Of a DNA stretch of 64,000 bases, positions 11,760 to 22,744 are shown in pieces. Positions within the stretch are counted from its first letter, which is position 1. Each line of letters starts with the position of its first letter. The notes under the pieces are model-generated. The model ran no database searches. It saw only the letters and a list, made by a program, of their open reading frames with translations, and was not told the DNA's origin. The stretch is taken from assembly GCA_950106755.1 (NCBI GenBank), contig OX467090.1:7688001-7752000 (forward strand), read 5' to 3'. Position numbers and translations under genes: made by a program. This stretch comes from Climacium dendroides. Taxonomy: Eukaryota; Streptophyta; Bryopsida; Hypnales; Climaciaceae.

Positions 11760-12850
11760 GTTTGTTTTGTTTTGTTTTGTTTTGTCACATTGAGATCTCT
11801 CGGACCGTGCGTCCCCCAGTCACATGCTTCGTACCATCGAAGGCGAGGAGAGGTGCACCGGCTTGGTTTTGTGGCATTTGGACGTACGGTGTGAAAGTTA
11901 TGCATTTTTGACTTATTTTTTGTTCTAAAAAATTAGAAAATTACTTTTACTTATATTTTGGTCACAATCTTAGTACTGTCAGAAAAACCTCAACGAGGAG
12001 GGGTGCACGGTCTTGGGTTCGTGGCATTTTGACTCATACTGAGAAAGTTATGCATTTTTGAGTTGTTTTCAGTTCAAAAAAATTAGATTGTCACATTGAG
12101 ATCTCCCGGATCATGCATCTCCAGTCGCGTTTTTAGTACTGTCGGAAAGCCCTTGGCGAGGAGGGGTGCACGGGCTTAGTTTCATGGCATTCCAACTCAC
12201 GGTGTGAAAGTTATGCATTTTTGAGTTATTTTTGGTTCTAAAAAATTAGAAAATTATTTTTATTTTTATTTTAGTCACAATCTTGGTACCGTCGGAAAGC
12301 TCTTGGTAAGGAGGGATACATAGGCTTTGTTTCATGGCATTCCAACTCACGGTGAGAAAGTTATGCATTTTTGAGTTGTTTTTGGTTCTAAAAATTAGAA
12401 AATTAGTTTTACTTTTGTTTTGACTATGGCAACAGCACAAGGTACCCTAGTCTATACATTAAATTAAGATTTTTGTTTTGTTTTGTTTGTTTGTCATGTT
12501 GAGATTTCGCGGACCGTGTGTCCCCCGGTTGCGTGCTTGGTACCATCAGAAAGCCCTCGGTGAGGAGGGGTGCACTGGCTTGGTTTTGTGGTATTCAGAC
12601 ATACAGTGTGAAAATTATGCATTTTTGAGTTATTTTTTGCTCTAAAAAATTAGAAAATTACTTCTACTTATATTTTGGTCACAATCTTGGTATCATCGGA
12701 AAACTCTTGGCGAAGAGGATACACAGTGTGAAGTTATGCATTTTTTTAGTTGTTTTTTGTTCTTAAAAAATTAGAAAATTAGTTTTACTTTTGTTTTGAT
12801 TGTGGCAATGACACAAGGCACACTAGTGTACATTGAAAGCATAAAACAAT
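11760..12850. repeat. Degenerate satellite-like array, about six units
   Basis: The phrase AAGTTATGCATTTTT recurs at about 11896, 12046, 12210, 12358, 12614 and, slightly altered, 12732. Each is preceded by variants of GAGGAGGGGTGCAC(G/T)GGCTT and followed by TTCTAAAAAATTAGAAAATTA. Unit length varies from about 120 to 260 bp, so the array is eroded. TTTTG runs lie at 11760-11785 and 12473-12495. Confidence 0.8.
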
Positions 12851-13214
12851 CATGAAATGTACATTGAAAACCACAATGACAACTATATTGGTTTTATAAG
12901 CATCTTATGGTTGAAAATTGGTTTGCCTACAAATCAAGAATGGGACAAAAAAAAATTTTACAAAAAACTTCATGATAATTTTGTTTTTGAGGGAAAAAAT
13001 GTCAAAAATTATGAAATCTTTTTTAAATCTATTTTTCTACACAAAAAAAAATTCTTCAACCTTCAACAAGCCATAAATAGGTTGAATTGCTTAAGTGGTT
13101 GGAAATAGGTTGTCATTTTGATAGCCATATTCACTATAAAATAGATCCTCTTCATGTATACTCATGAAAAATTTGATAATTGGTTGTCAATCCTTTGATG
13201 CGTTTAGGAATTAA

Positions 13215-14041
13215 CCCCTAAAGATGGTGGGTGGGGTGGGATGAGCATAGCTCTTGTTTACTTGATAATTTTTCATTCAAGTGGAATAATTTTGATAATT
13301 GCCAATGTTGAAATGAAAGAAGACTTATGTAGCTTTCCTATGAAAAAAATATCAACAAAATTGCACAATTTTTGAGAGAATGACACTGTTGACAAAATTG
13401 ACAAAAGATGTTCATTTAGGTGATACTTTGTACATATGTTGAAATCGGAATGCTATATCAAAATGCTCAAAAGTACTCCAAAATTCTGATTTTTTTCCCA
13501 CAATATATATCACTATGGTTTTAAAGTTTTGATGTGTAATTTTTTAGATCATTTTGAGGTGTGGAAAAAAGATATAAAAACCTAAAGTGTTGACTAGGTT
13601 AAAGACCAAAAGACATAGAATTTTTCATTGAATTTATTGAATTCCATGTTGTTAAGTTTTTCTTCAAATGAATTTTGAAGTTATAACTTCAAAAATTCAC
13701 CAAAAATGCAATTTCAATCTTTAGCATTTAAATTTTTTTTTATTGGTCAAAATTGTGGTTTCTATTGATTTGTAAAAAAATACATAAGATTTAGTAATGA
13801 GAACACCAACACTTTTCCCAAATAGTAAGTTTTTCAACACTAGGCCAATTCTAAACACTTTGTGTTATTTCTCTTATAATTTTTTATTGATCATAGTGAT
13901 CTTAGTCTTGCGTAAATATATTGAAAGACAATCTAGTCTTTAAAAATAAAAATAAATGAAAAATCTGAAAAAAAAATTTGCCCAAAAATGTTGCTTGAAC
14001 TCGAGCAAAGACTAAAAAATGGTCACTTGAGTGCTTAGGGG
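13215..14041. mobile_element. TTAA-flanked element, 827 bp (piggyBac-like)
   Basis: TTAA at 13211-13214, then CCCCTAAAGATGG. The right end is GAGTGCTTAGGGG, then TTAA at 14042-14045. No ORF resembling a transposase. The outer ends match the family; the interior is AT-rich and I see no long internal inverted repeat. Confidence 0.6.
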
Positions 14042-14061
14042 TTAAATAAAGAGACTTTTAA

Positions 14062-15593
14062 CCCTTAAAGGACATTCTATGTTCTTGTTTAGTTGAACTT
14101 CATTAGTTTTCTAAATTAAAACACACCTTTCCAAAATTTGATATTTTTCTAATGATTGTAGTAATATATATCTAAAGTATAATTTTATTTTTTATAATTT
14201 AAAATATTAAAATAAAATTTATATGATTTTTTAAAATCTTTTTTTTATATAAATAAAGATAATGACAAAATGCTTAAAATAGTATGAAAGTTTTAGCAAT
14301 AATGGAGATGATTGCCATAAACATCATTCATGGTGTAATTGTTGTATTCCCTGAGCTCACACAAAGTGAGAAATTTGATAGAAAAGTTCAAAATTGGTGT
14401 ATTTTAAGCTTTCAAGATTCTACCTTCAAAGAGTCCAAAAAATTATAATTTTAACAGTTTGGCAAAAACTAAAATGTAATAAAAATAAGATTATTGGAAC
14501 TACATCTTTTTAGTCAAGTTTAAAAACATTTAAATACCAAAACTATGTAACTTTTTATCATAGAACATTAGCTAAGGTTGACACTAAACTTCCATTCGAC
14601 AAATGTAAACCACTCTATGGAATGAAATAGTCTTGAAATGCATCCATTTTTGGCTTAAATAGAGATAATTCTTGGCAACATTGACACAAAATGAGAAATA
14701 CCTCTTCGAAAGTTAATTTTTCTTTAACCTTAGAATGCCAGGCTAGTAATTGTAGACATCATCAGTTTGAGGGAATCATATGAATCACTTATTTAAAAAA
14801 ACCTAAAAGCATTCCTTGGAGATCAAACTACTATGCAAGACCTCCTCTTTTCACACAAAATTCCAAGGATGAGCATCTATACTTTTACCTTACACAAAAG
14901 GATTCTTTGTCATCTATCACACATTTAGTGCCTATAATAATTTTGCAAGGTTAAATACCAAAACCTAGTAGCTATGCCCATGGGAACTATTAGGAGTGGT
15001 ATTATAAGCTATGAAATTTTAATTGGTAGGCAAGAATATTTATAGAATAATTAATGGCTAAGTTGTTTCTAATCCATTTGTTTCCCTATTCATATCTAAT
15101 TGCTCTAAAATTGACCTTGCTTTAAAAGCAATTACTAATACAAAGATAAATTTTGCTCTCTTCAATGTACCAACAACATACATTTCAAGAGGTGGTCAAA
15201 TTTACTAACTACTACATTTCAACTTCAAAAATTTATAACTAATTCCATGAAGGTCCAAAAATGCGAAATGACTTGGGTTAAATGGCAATTTGGAAGTTTT
15301 TTTGTAATTTGATTCTTTTGAAAATATCAAGAGATCTGTATCAGCATATGCCACATTGTTATGAAGTCATTTTTCAGATTGGTTGGACTAAAATTTGGAG
15401 GGTGTCTCCATAAAATAAAAAATTAGAAAAACAATTCAAGGGAAATATCAAATTCATGAAATTGGAGTAGTTGTACTTAGAACCACTACTATAGTTACTA
15501 GTAGATTCCAAGTTCTTAAAGAACATTAATGATACTCTAAGGGCACTCTGAATTGCATTCATGATAATGGTATAAGGTCATATTTAACCCCTA
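14062..15593. other. AT-rich repeat-derived stretch
   Basis: Begins at TTAA (14058-14061) followed by CCCTTAAAGG, a variant family end. The stretch 14280-14480 (centre around ATGGTGTAATTGTTGTATTC) is a diverged copy of the repeat found at 22745-23100 and 42600-43160. The rest holds no recognisable gene. Confidence 0.5.
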
Positions 15594-15597
15594 AAAG

Positions 15598-16310
15598 TTC
15601 CAAGGTCTTTATTATAATCAAATTCCATTCAAAGCTACCATTTCTATTGCAAACTATAAAAACTTTATAAACTATTTTTTTTGCATATCTAACTACAAGA
15701 TCTTGCGCTAGAATAGTATAAGAATATATGGAAGAAATTTGAAAAACTTTAACAACATTGATTGCAAGATGTTTGTATTTGAAGTGAAGAAAACCAATTT
15801 TTTTTGCACCTTGCCTAACTAGATTTTATGGTTTTGAATCTTTTTAGATTAAGATTTTGCATTATCAATATTGAGTTAAAAATCTTTTAATATGTTGAAG
15901 AACTAAATTGAAAGTTCAAGGAAGAAAATTCAAAAATATACACACTTGATTTTTACTCTTTAAAAAATTGTTAAGTAGAAGCAAGAATGAGATTGGAAGA
16001 AGAACTTATTGTTAATGGGTCTAAGATGAAATCAAAACACCATAATTCCAATGGCAAGATTATTCTAGCAAGCACACTAAACCTTATGTCAACCTTTTTC
16101 CTAAATTGTAAAAATCAAGTTAAAAAATGAGTCCTATGAGTTTGTTTTTAAAAAAGGTACTTAGATTTCCCAAGAAACAAGATTGTCCATAACTTCCTCA
16201 TTGCTACCAAAAGTCCAAATAGAATGAAATACAAATACTTTCTATAAAAAACAAAGTAGGTGTTCAAAAATTGAAACCTTCAAGGTGTTTGATACCTCTG
16301 AGGGTTATCA
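15598..16310. mobile_element. Dispersed TTAA-type element, subfamily B copy 1
   Basis: TTAA at 15594-15597, then CCCCTAAAAGTTCCAAGG. The following roughly 250 bp (CCATTTCTATTGCAAA..., TTTTATGGTTTTGAATC) align by eye with 34366-34620 and 40549-40800. The right end is uncertain, near CCTCTGAGGGTTA at about 16300. Confidence 0.5.
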
Positions 16311-16670
16311 TTATGTGAACCCAAGAGCGAGCCCAAGAGTGTGAGCCCATGAACATAGGAGTCTATACACCTATATTTCATGTGTCTATATTATTGAAAC
16401 CTTCTTTGGTTACAGTATAATCATGTTGTAGATATTTATATAGAGGTTCAGTGTTTGTATTATAAGTACCTTCAATGGTTGTAGGATATCTATTTATACA
16501 TGTGCTCAACGCTCACAAGTTCACGTTTTTCTGCTCACACTCTAGCATTGTTGCTATCACCTCGGCCCTTTTGGCGAATTCTAGGTTGCCGAGTACAAGG
16601 GAAACACATGCAAATCATTTACGTTGAAATCATCATTTTGGATTGGACCTTGTGAGGAATTTGACAGAGG

Positions 16671-16704
16671 AATTCCTCGTAGGAATGCATTCCTACGAGG
16701 AATT
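16671..16704. repeat. Perfect 34-bp palindrome
   Basis: The sequence is its own reverse complement, centred on TGCA (half-site AATTCCTCGTAGGAATG). Half copies of TTCCTCGTAG(G) recur just to the right at about 16714. It may be the fused ends of a small inverted-repeat element. Confidence 0.85.
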
Positions 16705-16789
16705 TGACATGCATTCCTCGTAGTACTCATTCTGTGGCAGAAAAAAAATCATTTAGAAACAACAACAAAGCTTTGCAAACTTGGACTTG

Positions 16790-16905
16790 GACCACCAGTA
16801 ATGTACTTGTAGTGCAGGGCTTTTTATTTTGGGACCAGTGTCCCCCGTTGTCCTCACTACAGAGGCCAGTTTTTGAAGTCACAAGGTCAGATTTATGACA
16901 GTTTT
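16790..16905 (+). repeat. Dispersed repeat, inverted copy at 38560-38660
   Basis: Shares GGACCAGTGTCCCCC and CACTACAGAGGCCAGTTTTT with the reverse complement of 38560-38660. No coding sense found; family unknown. Confidence 0.7.
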
Positions 16906-17526
16906 CAATCATGCATACATAGAAATTGTATTTTCACACAATGTGATATTACAAAAATAGAGTAGCAGTTTGCAATCACTTTTGTAATATCACTTTTTAC
17001 AAAGGATGATATTAAAAAGGATCCATAAGATGATATTATAGAGGAAGCAAATCCATTGCTTCTCTTGGCTTTACACTTCTTTGCACTTCTATAATTTTGT
17101 GCTTTTGTGAGCTTTGAGCTTTCATGATTTCAATTTTCTATTGCTACTACCAAATGATTTTGAGAAATTTATTCAATTGAAGTGATTTTGGATTCCACAA
17201 CAATTTAGTTGTTCATAAAGTTTTTGAGATTTATAAGTTTTTCTTTCCAATTCTTCAATTTGGATTGCCATTTTTTGTAACAATGGAGTCAAATTTCTAA
17301 TGCATTCTAATATATGTGTATCTTTTATAGTATTTACCATTGCATATGTTTCATTCATCATTCAATAAATTTCTATTGTACATTTCAATATATGCTTACT
17401 TATTAAAAAAAATTATACAAAGATTTTAGTCATTTTTATTTGAAGATTTATTGAAATTTTTGTTCTACATTCTATCTAATATATAAAAATTCTTATAAAA
17501 TTCTAATGATGAATGCGTAGCATAGC

Positions 17527-17764
17527 AAGCACCAACCGCTAGTATTTGCTAAAATCTAAATCCTTCGCAATTCATTCTAGTCAAACTATTACGGAAAATG
17601 AGATTCACATAAATTGACCGCATTGATTGATAGTAGAGATAGGGCCGAAGCTATAGGGAAAGGGACACGTCTTTGGACCGTATTGTTGAAAAGACTATAA
17701 TGTTCAAACAAGGAGATCTTTAAGTTTTGAGAGGCCATATTTGAGGCACTGGGGCACTCAAAGA
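17527..17764. mobile_element. Diverged copy of the 28106-28339 TTAA element
   Basis: Aligns by eye with 28106-28339 (TATTTGCTAAAATCTAAA, TTGATTGATAGTAGAGATAG, AACAAGGAGATCTT). The right end, GGGGCACTCAAAGA, abuts TTAA at 17765-17768, where another family member starts. The left end is degraded. Confidence 0.6.
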
Positions 17765-17768
17765 TTAA

Positions 17769-18005
17769 CCCTTAAAGATCCAAACACCGTTTCTTGACAT
17801 CATAGTAATTTTTGACCGCTCACTATGCATGGAATTTTTAATTTTTTTAATTTTAAAATTTCACAAAATATGTGTCCAAGGAGTAGCTTTAAGGTGCAAC
17901 AATTTTCATAACTTTTGACTACATGGTTAAAAAGTCATTGCATGATATGTGATTTTCAACATTTGGAGGGCAACTTGGGCAACCCAAGAAACTTCTTTAA
18001 AAATC
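17769..18005. mobile_element. Single arm of the foldback element at 4360
   Basis: After TTAA (17765-17768) the sequence CCCTTAAAGATCC and the next 230 bases follow the left arm of the 4360-4834 element, including GCATGATATGTGATTTTCAACATT and GGGCAACCCAAG. The second arm is missing. Confidence 0.6.
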
Positions 18006-18149
18006 ACTTTTAAAAAAAATAAAAATTTGAAATTGATTCTCTAGACTTATATATTAGTAGAGAGCTTTGAATCATTCCATTTCAATTAATGAGATGAAAG
18101 CTACGAGGAGTTTTAGTTTATAGGTAGATATGAAATCTTTAAATGCCGA

Positions 18150-18645
18150 TGATCACCCCAAATCCCAACATCCTCATTGAGAGAATACAAGTGAAGTTGA
18201 ACTCATCCATGGAGCCTATTTATAAAATCAAAGTTGCCCCCCATTTGTGCTTGGGCAATGTAGCTTGGAAGTGTATCTTGTACAAATGTACAATATGGTG
18301 CAATCATCTTACAACAGTCTATTGTGCCATTTGAAGAATTTTGTATAATATAAAATAAAATTGGCATCTTTTGTCTCACATAATTAACACTCAATTTTAA
18401 TGCAATTCCAGTCAAGCACACCAAATTTTTTGTTTCAACAAACCAAAACTGCATATTTGATTAATTGTTTCATTTAAAATTCACGGATTTACATGTTAAT
18501 TGATTCAAAACAATCGAAGTTTAATTTTTTTTCCCAATTCGATCACCTAGGTATATAGGAAACATCTATGTGCACAACTTATATGTTCAAAGACACCCCA
18601 TTAAGTAATAAAAATATGATTTTTGAAGAATTCAATTTGAAATGC
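18150..18645. repeat. Dispersed 0.5-kb repeat, copy 1
   Basis: Aligns with 49051-49560, just downstream of MTPSL2 (shared GAGAGAATACAAGTGAAG, TTCAAAGACACCCCATTAAG). Copy 2 has an extra insertion of about 45 bp near 49165. No protein coding evident. Confidence 0.7.
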
Positions 18646-19027
18646 CATATGACCAAACTTTGTAGAATAAATATCTCTATATTTCAACTATAATGTTACA
18701 CAATTACAAGTCCAAGTGGCTATATTTGTTTGTCAGAAAGTGACAAGTTAAGGCATTCTATCATAGTGTTAAATACCACACTACACCATGGTGTTTAATT
18801 CCTAAGCACTCCGACATCCAAAAAATAGACAACCAATAGAGTTGAAGACTCTCAACCATCTCAATCAACATAGAAAAATACAAAGTTTTATTCATTTTTT
18901 TGTAACCCTTAAACGACGAGCTAGTCACCGTAGAAATCATCTATTTGGGTACCACGTGAATTGTTGATTTAAATAAATACAAAAGCATTCATTGGAAGAC
19001 AAACTATTGTAGAAAACATTCCCTTAG

Positions 19028-19160
19028 ATGAAAGAAGAAACATTAGCAGCACCTATTGGTCCTGAACCCCTAGTAAACAAAGGTTTTACGGTGTCAGAAT
19101 TATTGACGAAAATCGCAAACGTTCATCAAAATGCATGAAATTTGTCAAAAGACAGTAACA
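19028..19160 (+). pseudogene. Frameshifted copy of the repeated 49-codon ORF
   Basis: Begins ATGAAAGAAGAAACATTAGC like 24710, but one A is missing in the run before TGCATGAAA. This shifts the frame into a stop. The flanks differ from those of the other copies. Confidence 0.6.
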
Positions 19161-19599
19161 TGAATTTCATTAAAATGGCGGTATTCCATGTGCCATTTGG
19201 ACATGAAAGTCGATTGAGTTGATTAAGTGTAATGGTATTGCTCTGTAGAGGTGACACATTGTAATAATATGCGTTGCACAGTGAAAGTGTAACCACCAAT
19301 GGGTGGATTTCTATGTAGGATTTGTAGCGAAAGCAATGGTTGTAGATGTGGTTGAAAGGAGTGTGTGACTAATTGTGTGGCTATGAAATATTTGTAGAAT
19401 CTTTGGTGATTGAAGTAGGTGCTATGTTATTTGGGCAAGGCACATTTTGGTTACGTGTCATGATGGGCAATGGTTTGGCGACTTCATTATTCATGGGCGC
19501 ATAGCCAACAAACAACAAATCCAAAATATGGCTCGTTGGAATGGATGAGAAATGGAAGGGATACCCCTTGTCTTTTTTATTGAAGAAATTGAAGATACA

Positions 19600-22500
19600 A
19601 CTATCAATGACCGTGCACCCCTTACTCTTTAGATTCTAGAGAAGATCTGAACAATTGAAAGTAAAGTTCTTGAACTAAACAAACTATTACAATTTGTTGC
19701 GTTTTATGTGAAGGCTTGTTTTCCACAATGCATGGTACCATTGCTACCATCAATGATGTTCTTTTGAAGAGCCCTTTTGGCAGATTCAGATTCATATGCC
19801 TTGTTGTTCTTCCTCTGCAATTTGACGTAATGATCCACTGCAAATTGAACGTGTTGACGGGGTGCAATGAAGTTGTTCTCGTCATTCTCTTTTGGTTTCC
19901 ATGATGCTATAATGCTGTCCGTGGAAACATAGTCGGTCTTTTGGGCTGTACGATCAATTTTCCATCTGAAATTGGGCTTTGTGTTCCACCAAGCCATACA
20001 AACTCATCACAATCCAATTTGGGCCTTACAAAGAGGTAGAATCCCTCACGGAGATTGGTGAGCATGTTGTATGTTAGTGATGGCCTATCCTCTAGAGTTC
20101 CGATGTAAGGGTCTTTTGCCTCAAGCTCCTCTCATGTCCTACCATCTTGTATGAAATTCGCCATAAGATCTCTGATTTGGTGAGTTCAAGGCCAAAATCC
20201 ATGCTTTAATTTATTGGCTGGTTGGGATTTTCTTCGCCTCCATTACAAAGGACATTCCTCATGCTGGTCCAGTATGTGACTAAGTGGGACATTCGGGCCT
20301 TGTACTCTATTGTCCTATCTTCCTTGGATATGTCTGTCCAGTGTTGGATGTACCCATTAAGTCCACGCAAAATTTGTACTTCGTTGGTCATTTTCTTGGG
20401 AGTTACACAAGGGGGGGTCACCTTGGAGAAGATTAGATTTGTACTTAGCATCTTCCTTCCATAACTTCAACCCCTCTTTTTGTAACCACGGAAGATTTGT
20501 ACATGCTAATTAGTATTGCATGATTGACCAGCCGTTGTCATTTATGAAGAATTTGTATTGCCTTTCATGGGAGTGGCTCACCAATTGTTTCTTGCGCATT
20601 TTGATATGAGGTTTCATGTAAGCCTTGAAATCGGACACTTCTTCTATGAGGTGGGGAATGAATGGGCCATGTTCCATTTCCATGTACGACTGCATCAACA
20701 ATGACAAGGTGGGATGATCTTTTTTTTGGAGTTGCATGCTTCAGCGCTTGAACGATGCATCCATGTCATCATGTGTATGTTCCACTATCATAAAAGATAC
20801 GACTACTTTTTTTACAATTTGCCTTGCCACCAAGAGGGATCAAAAACACAAGACATACCGGTTCTTGTTTTCCTTCCACGAGTTGTTCATTTAAACATGT
20901 AGCACCAATAGCAATAGTCGAGCTTCGATTGATTGCAATGGAACGTCTCCCAAAGAATCTATACAAATCTCGCTACCCATAAATAGCACCTGATACAACT
21001 TACAGTTGTCATATTGGATAGAATCTCACTGTTCACGGACAGAATCAGACTGATTAGGGTTGACCAGATGCGAACTTCAGAGGCTTATAATTTTTGCAAA
21101 AATACTTCAAATCGGGCAAATGAGATGTTTTTAGGCATTTGAAGTATTTTTGTAAAAATTATAAGCCTCTGAAGTTCGCAGCCGGTCAACCCTAATCAGT
21201 TTGATTCTGTCCGTGAACAGTGAGATTCCGTTCGATATGACAACCGTGATACAACTTCCTACTGTTTGATCCTCTAAACAGAGATCGGGAAGACTTTGTG
21301 GGGGGTCTTCCAAATCTCACAAAAACTTGGTGATCGATCCCACCATAAAGTTGTCGCTCTAAAACACATCCAAATTGTAATGTGCGTATTTGCCATCTTT
21401 GTGCCCATGTGTAAAAAATTTCGACACTTTCATGGGCAACTTCATGAATCCATCTAATGCCTTCATTTTTCTTGTCAATGCAAGACATGATGTTTTCGAA
21501 TGGTCCATTTTGTCATGCATGATGGATAATAGTTGCGTTGGTCGTAATGTGGACAACCGTCTACTACAGTAATAGACATACTGACAAGCTTCTTGCAAGA
21601 ACAAGTGTTTCTTGAAACGTTTTTGAATTCGCTGATAGTCCTTTGATTTAGGTGCAAAAGAAACTCATAACTACTTCAAGTTGTTACAAATGCTACATCT
21701 TGCAAAGGAATCTTCCCTTCCTTTGATTACGTAATCGGAAAAATATTTTGTTCAGATTTTAGTAAAGTATGATTGCGACACTAGGAATAGCCCCAATTCC
21801 TCGTTCGCCTACAAACAGTGGAAAGTACATGGCTAGTCTTGAATACTTGCATTCAGCAAATGCTATTGTGGATCTTGATGAAATTTAGTTCTCTTTTATA
21901 AGTGATGCAACAAAAAAAACATATCCTTGTGATATCAAGGATATTGGTGATTCTACGTACATGTGCAAATTTTACCTCATTCACGGTGGCCAATAACTAC
22001 TTCCACTCAGTACTAGCGGGGAGAACTTTCAAGCCAACTTTTTTGACAAGTGCATAGGATGCGAGACAAATGGGGCATGTGGTCGGTCATTGTCTCCAAT
22101 AATGAGCGCAATGTCTTGATTGCCTAAGCAATTGCAGTCCTCAACTTTGTTCTTTTGAAGTTTCCATGAGACGCGCCTCTAACATCGGCCTTGGCCTTAG
22201 CTTTATATCTCTTGAATATGCGGAGAAGAATACTATGAAGAATCCTCCAAACCTTCAGACAAATGTTGCTTTTGATGGTGACAAGTTGCTCCCTTTGTTT
22301 GACAACTTTGTGCATTGTCCTGTGGACGTTCAAATTTTTGGACGACTTCACTTGGTATAATTGCATGTACATTTCCGTGCAAAGCGCACGGATGGTAGAC
22401 GGAGGGAATTTGTGAGTGCATTCTTTATCGTAACAAAGTTCCATGAAGACCTCACCGATGGATTCATGCGATACCATCTTTCTCTTTTTGTCTAGCAATG

Positions 22501-22740
22501 TCGTAACCCGATTTCTCCTGTCATAGCGATACTTTCATGCATCCACTCTTTTACGATTCTTTCCAATTCTTTATCAATAGCTTGACGTCTGCGGACATGA
22601 TCATAGACACTTACATACCCATTGTTGTTGTGATAGAAAATCTGACGCATAGGCCATCGTAGGCACATATCCCCAACGCACGGATCCTTGTTGTAGACCT
22701 TCAATACAACAATGCCAACATCAACTTCCCCTAACCTACT
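19600..22740 (-). pseudogene. Decayed transposon-type ORF resembling DUF7869 proteins
   Basis: On the minus strand, short frames line up as one ancient protein. 5' to 3': 22704-22124 (VSVYDHVRRRQAIDKELERI; EVFMELCYDKECTHKFPPS), 21604-21359 (SIMHDKMDHSKTSC...FMKLPMKV), 21313-21250 (DPPQSLPDLCLEDQ), 20903-20700 (MNNSWKENKNRYVLCF, stop, SLLVARQ..., EHTHDDMDASFKR), 20737-20510 (FIPHLIEEVSDFKAYM), then 20451-19622. The DN.KN...VGHTHDD.DA pattern is what I know from the DUF7869 family, common in bryophyte and fern genomes and probably transposon-linked. Here Gly of VGHTHDD is Glu, a TGG appears to have become TGA, and several frameshifts are present. A Mutator-like MITE splits it at 21002-21246. 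Clearly non-functional. The family name is from memory and uncertain. Confidence 0.6.
21002..21246. mobile_element. Mutator-like MITE, 245 bp, with 11-bp target duplication
   Basis: Flanked by the direct repeat TGATACAACTT at 20991-21001 and 21247-21257. Arms of about 120 bp pair almost perfectly (GAATCTCACTGTTCACGG, GCGAACTTCAGAGGCTTA), so the element folds into a hairpin. An 11-bp duplication and long terminal inverted repeats fit the Mutator superfamily. No coding capacity. Confidence 0.85.
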
Positions 22741-22744
22741 CTGT

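Larger units (their letters stand above)
16311..17526. other. No gene; palindrome and a dispersed fragment inside
   Basis: No supported coding region. The stretch holds a 34-bp palindrome at 16671-16704 and a dispersed repeat at 16790-16900. ORFs of 60-64 residues at 16704-16912 and 17173-17361 show no recognisable domain. Confidence 0.5.
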
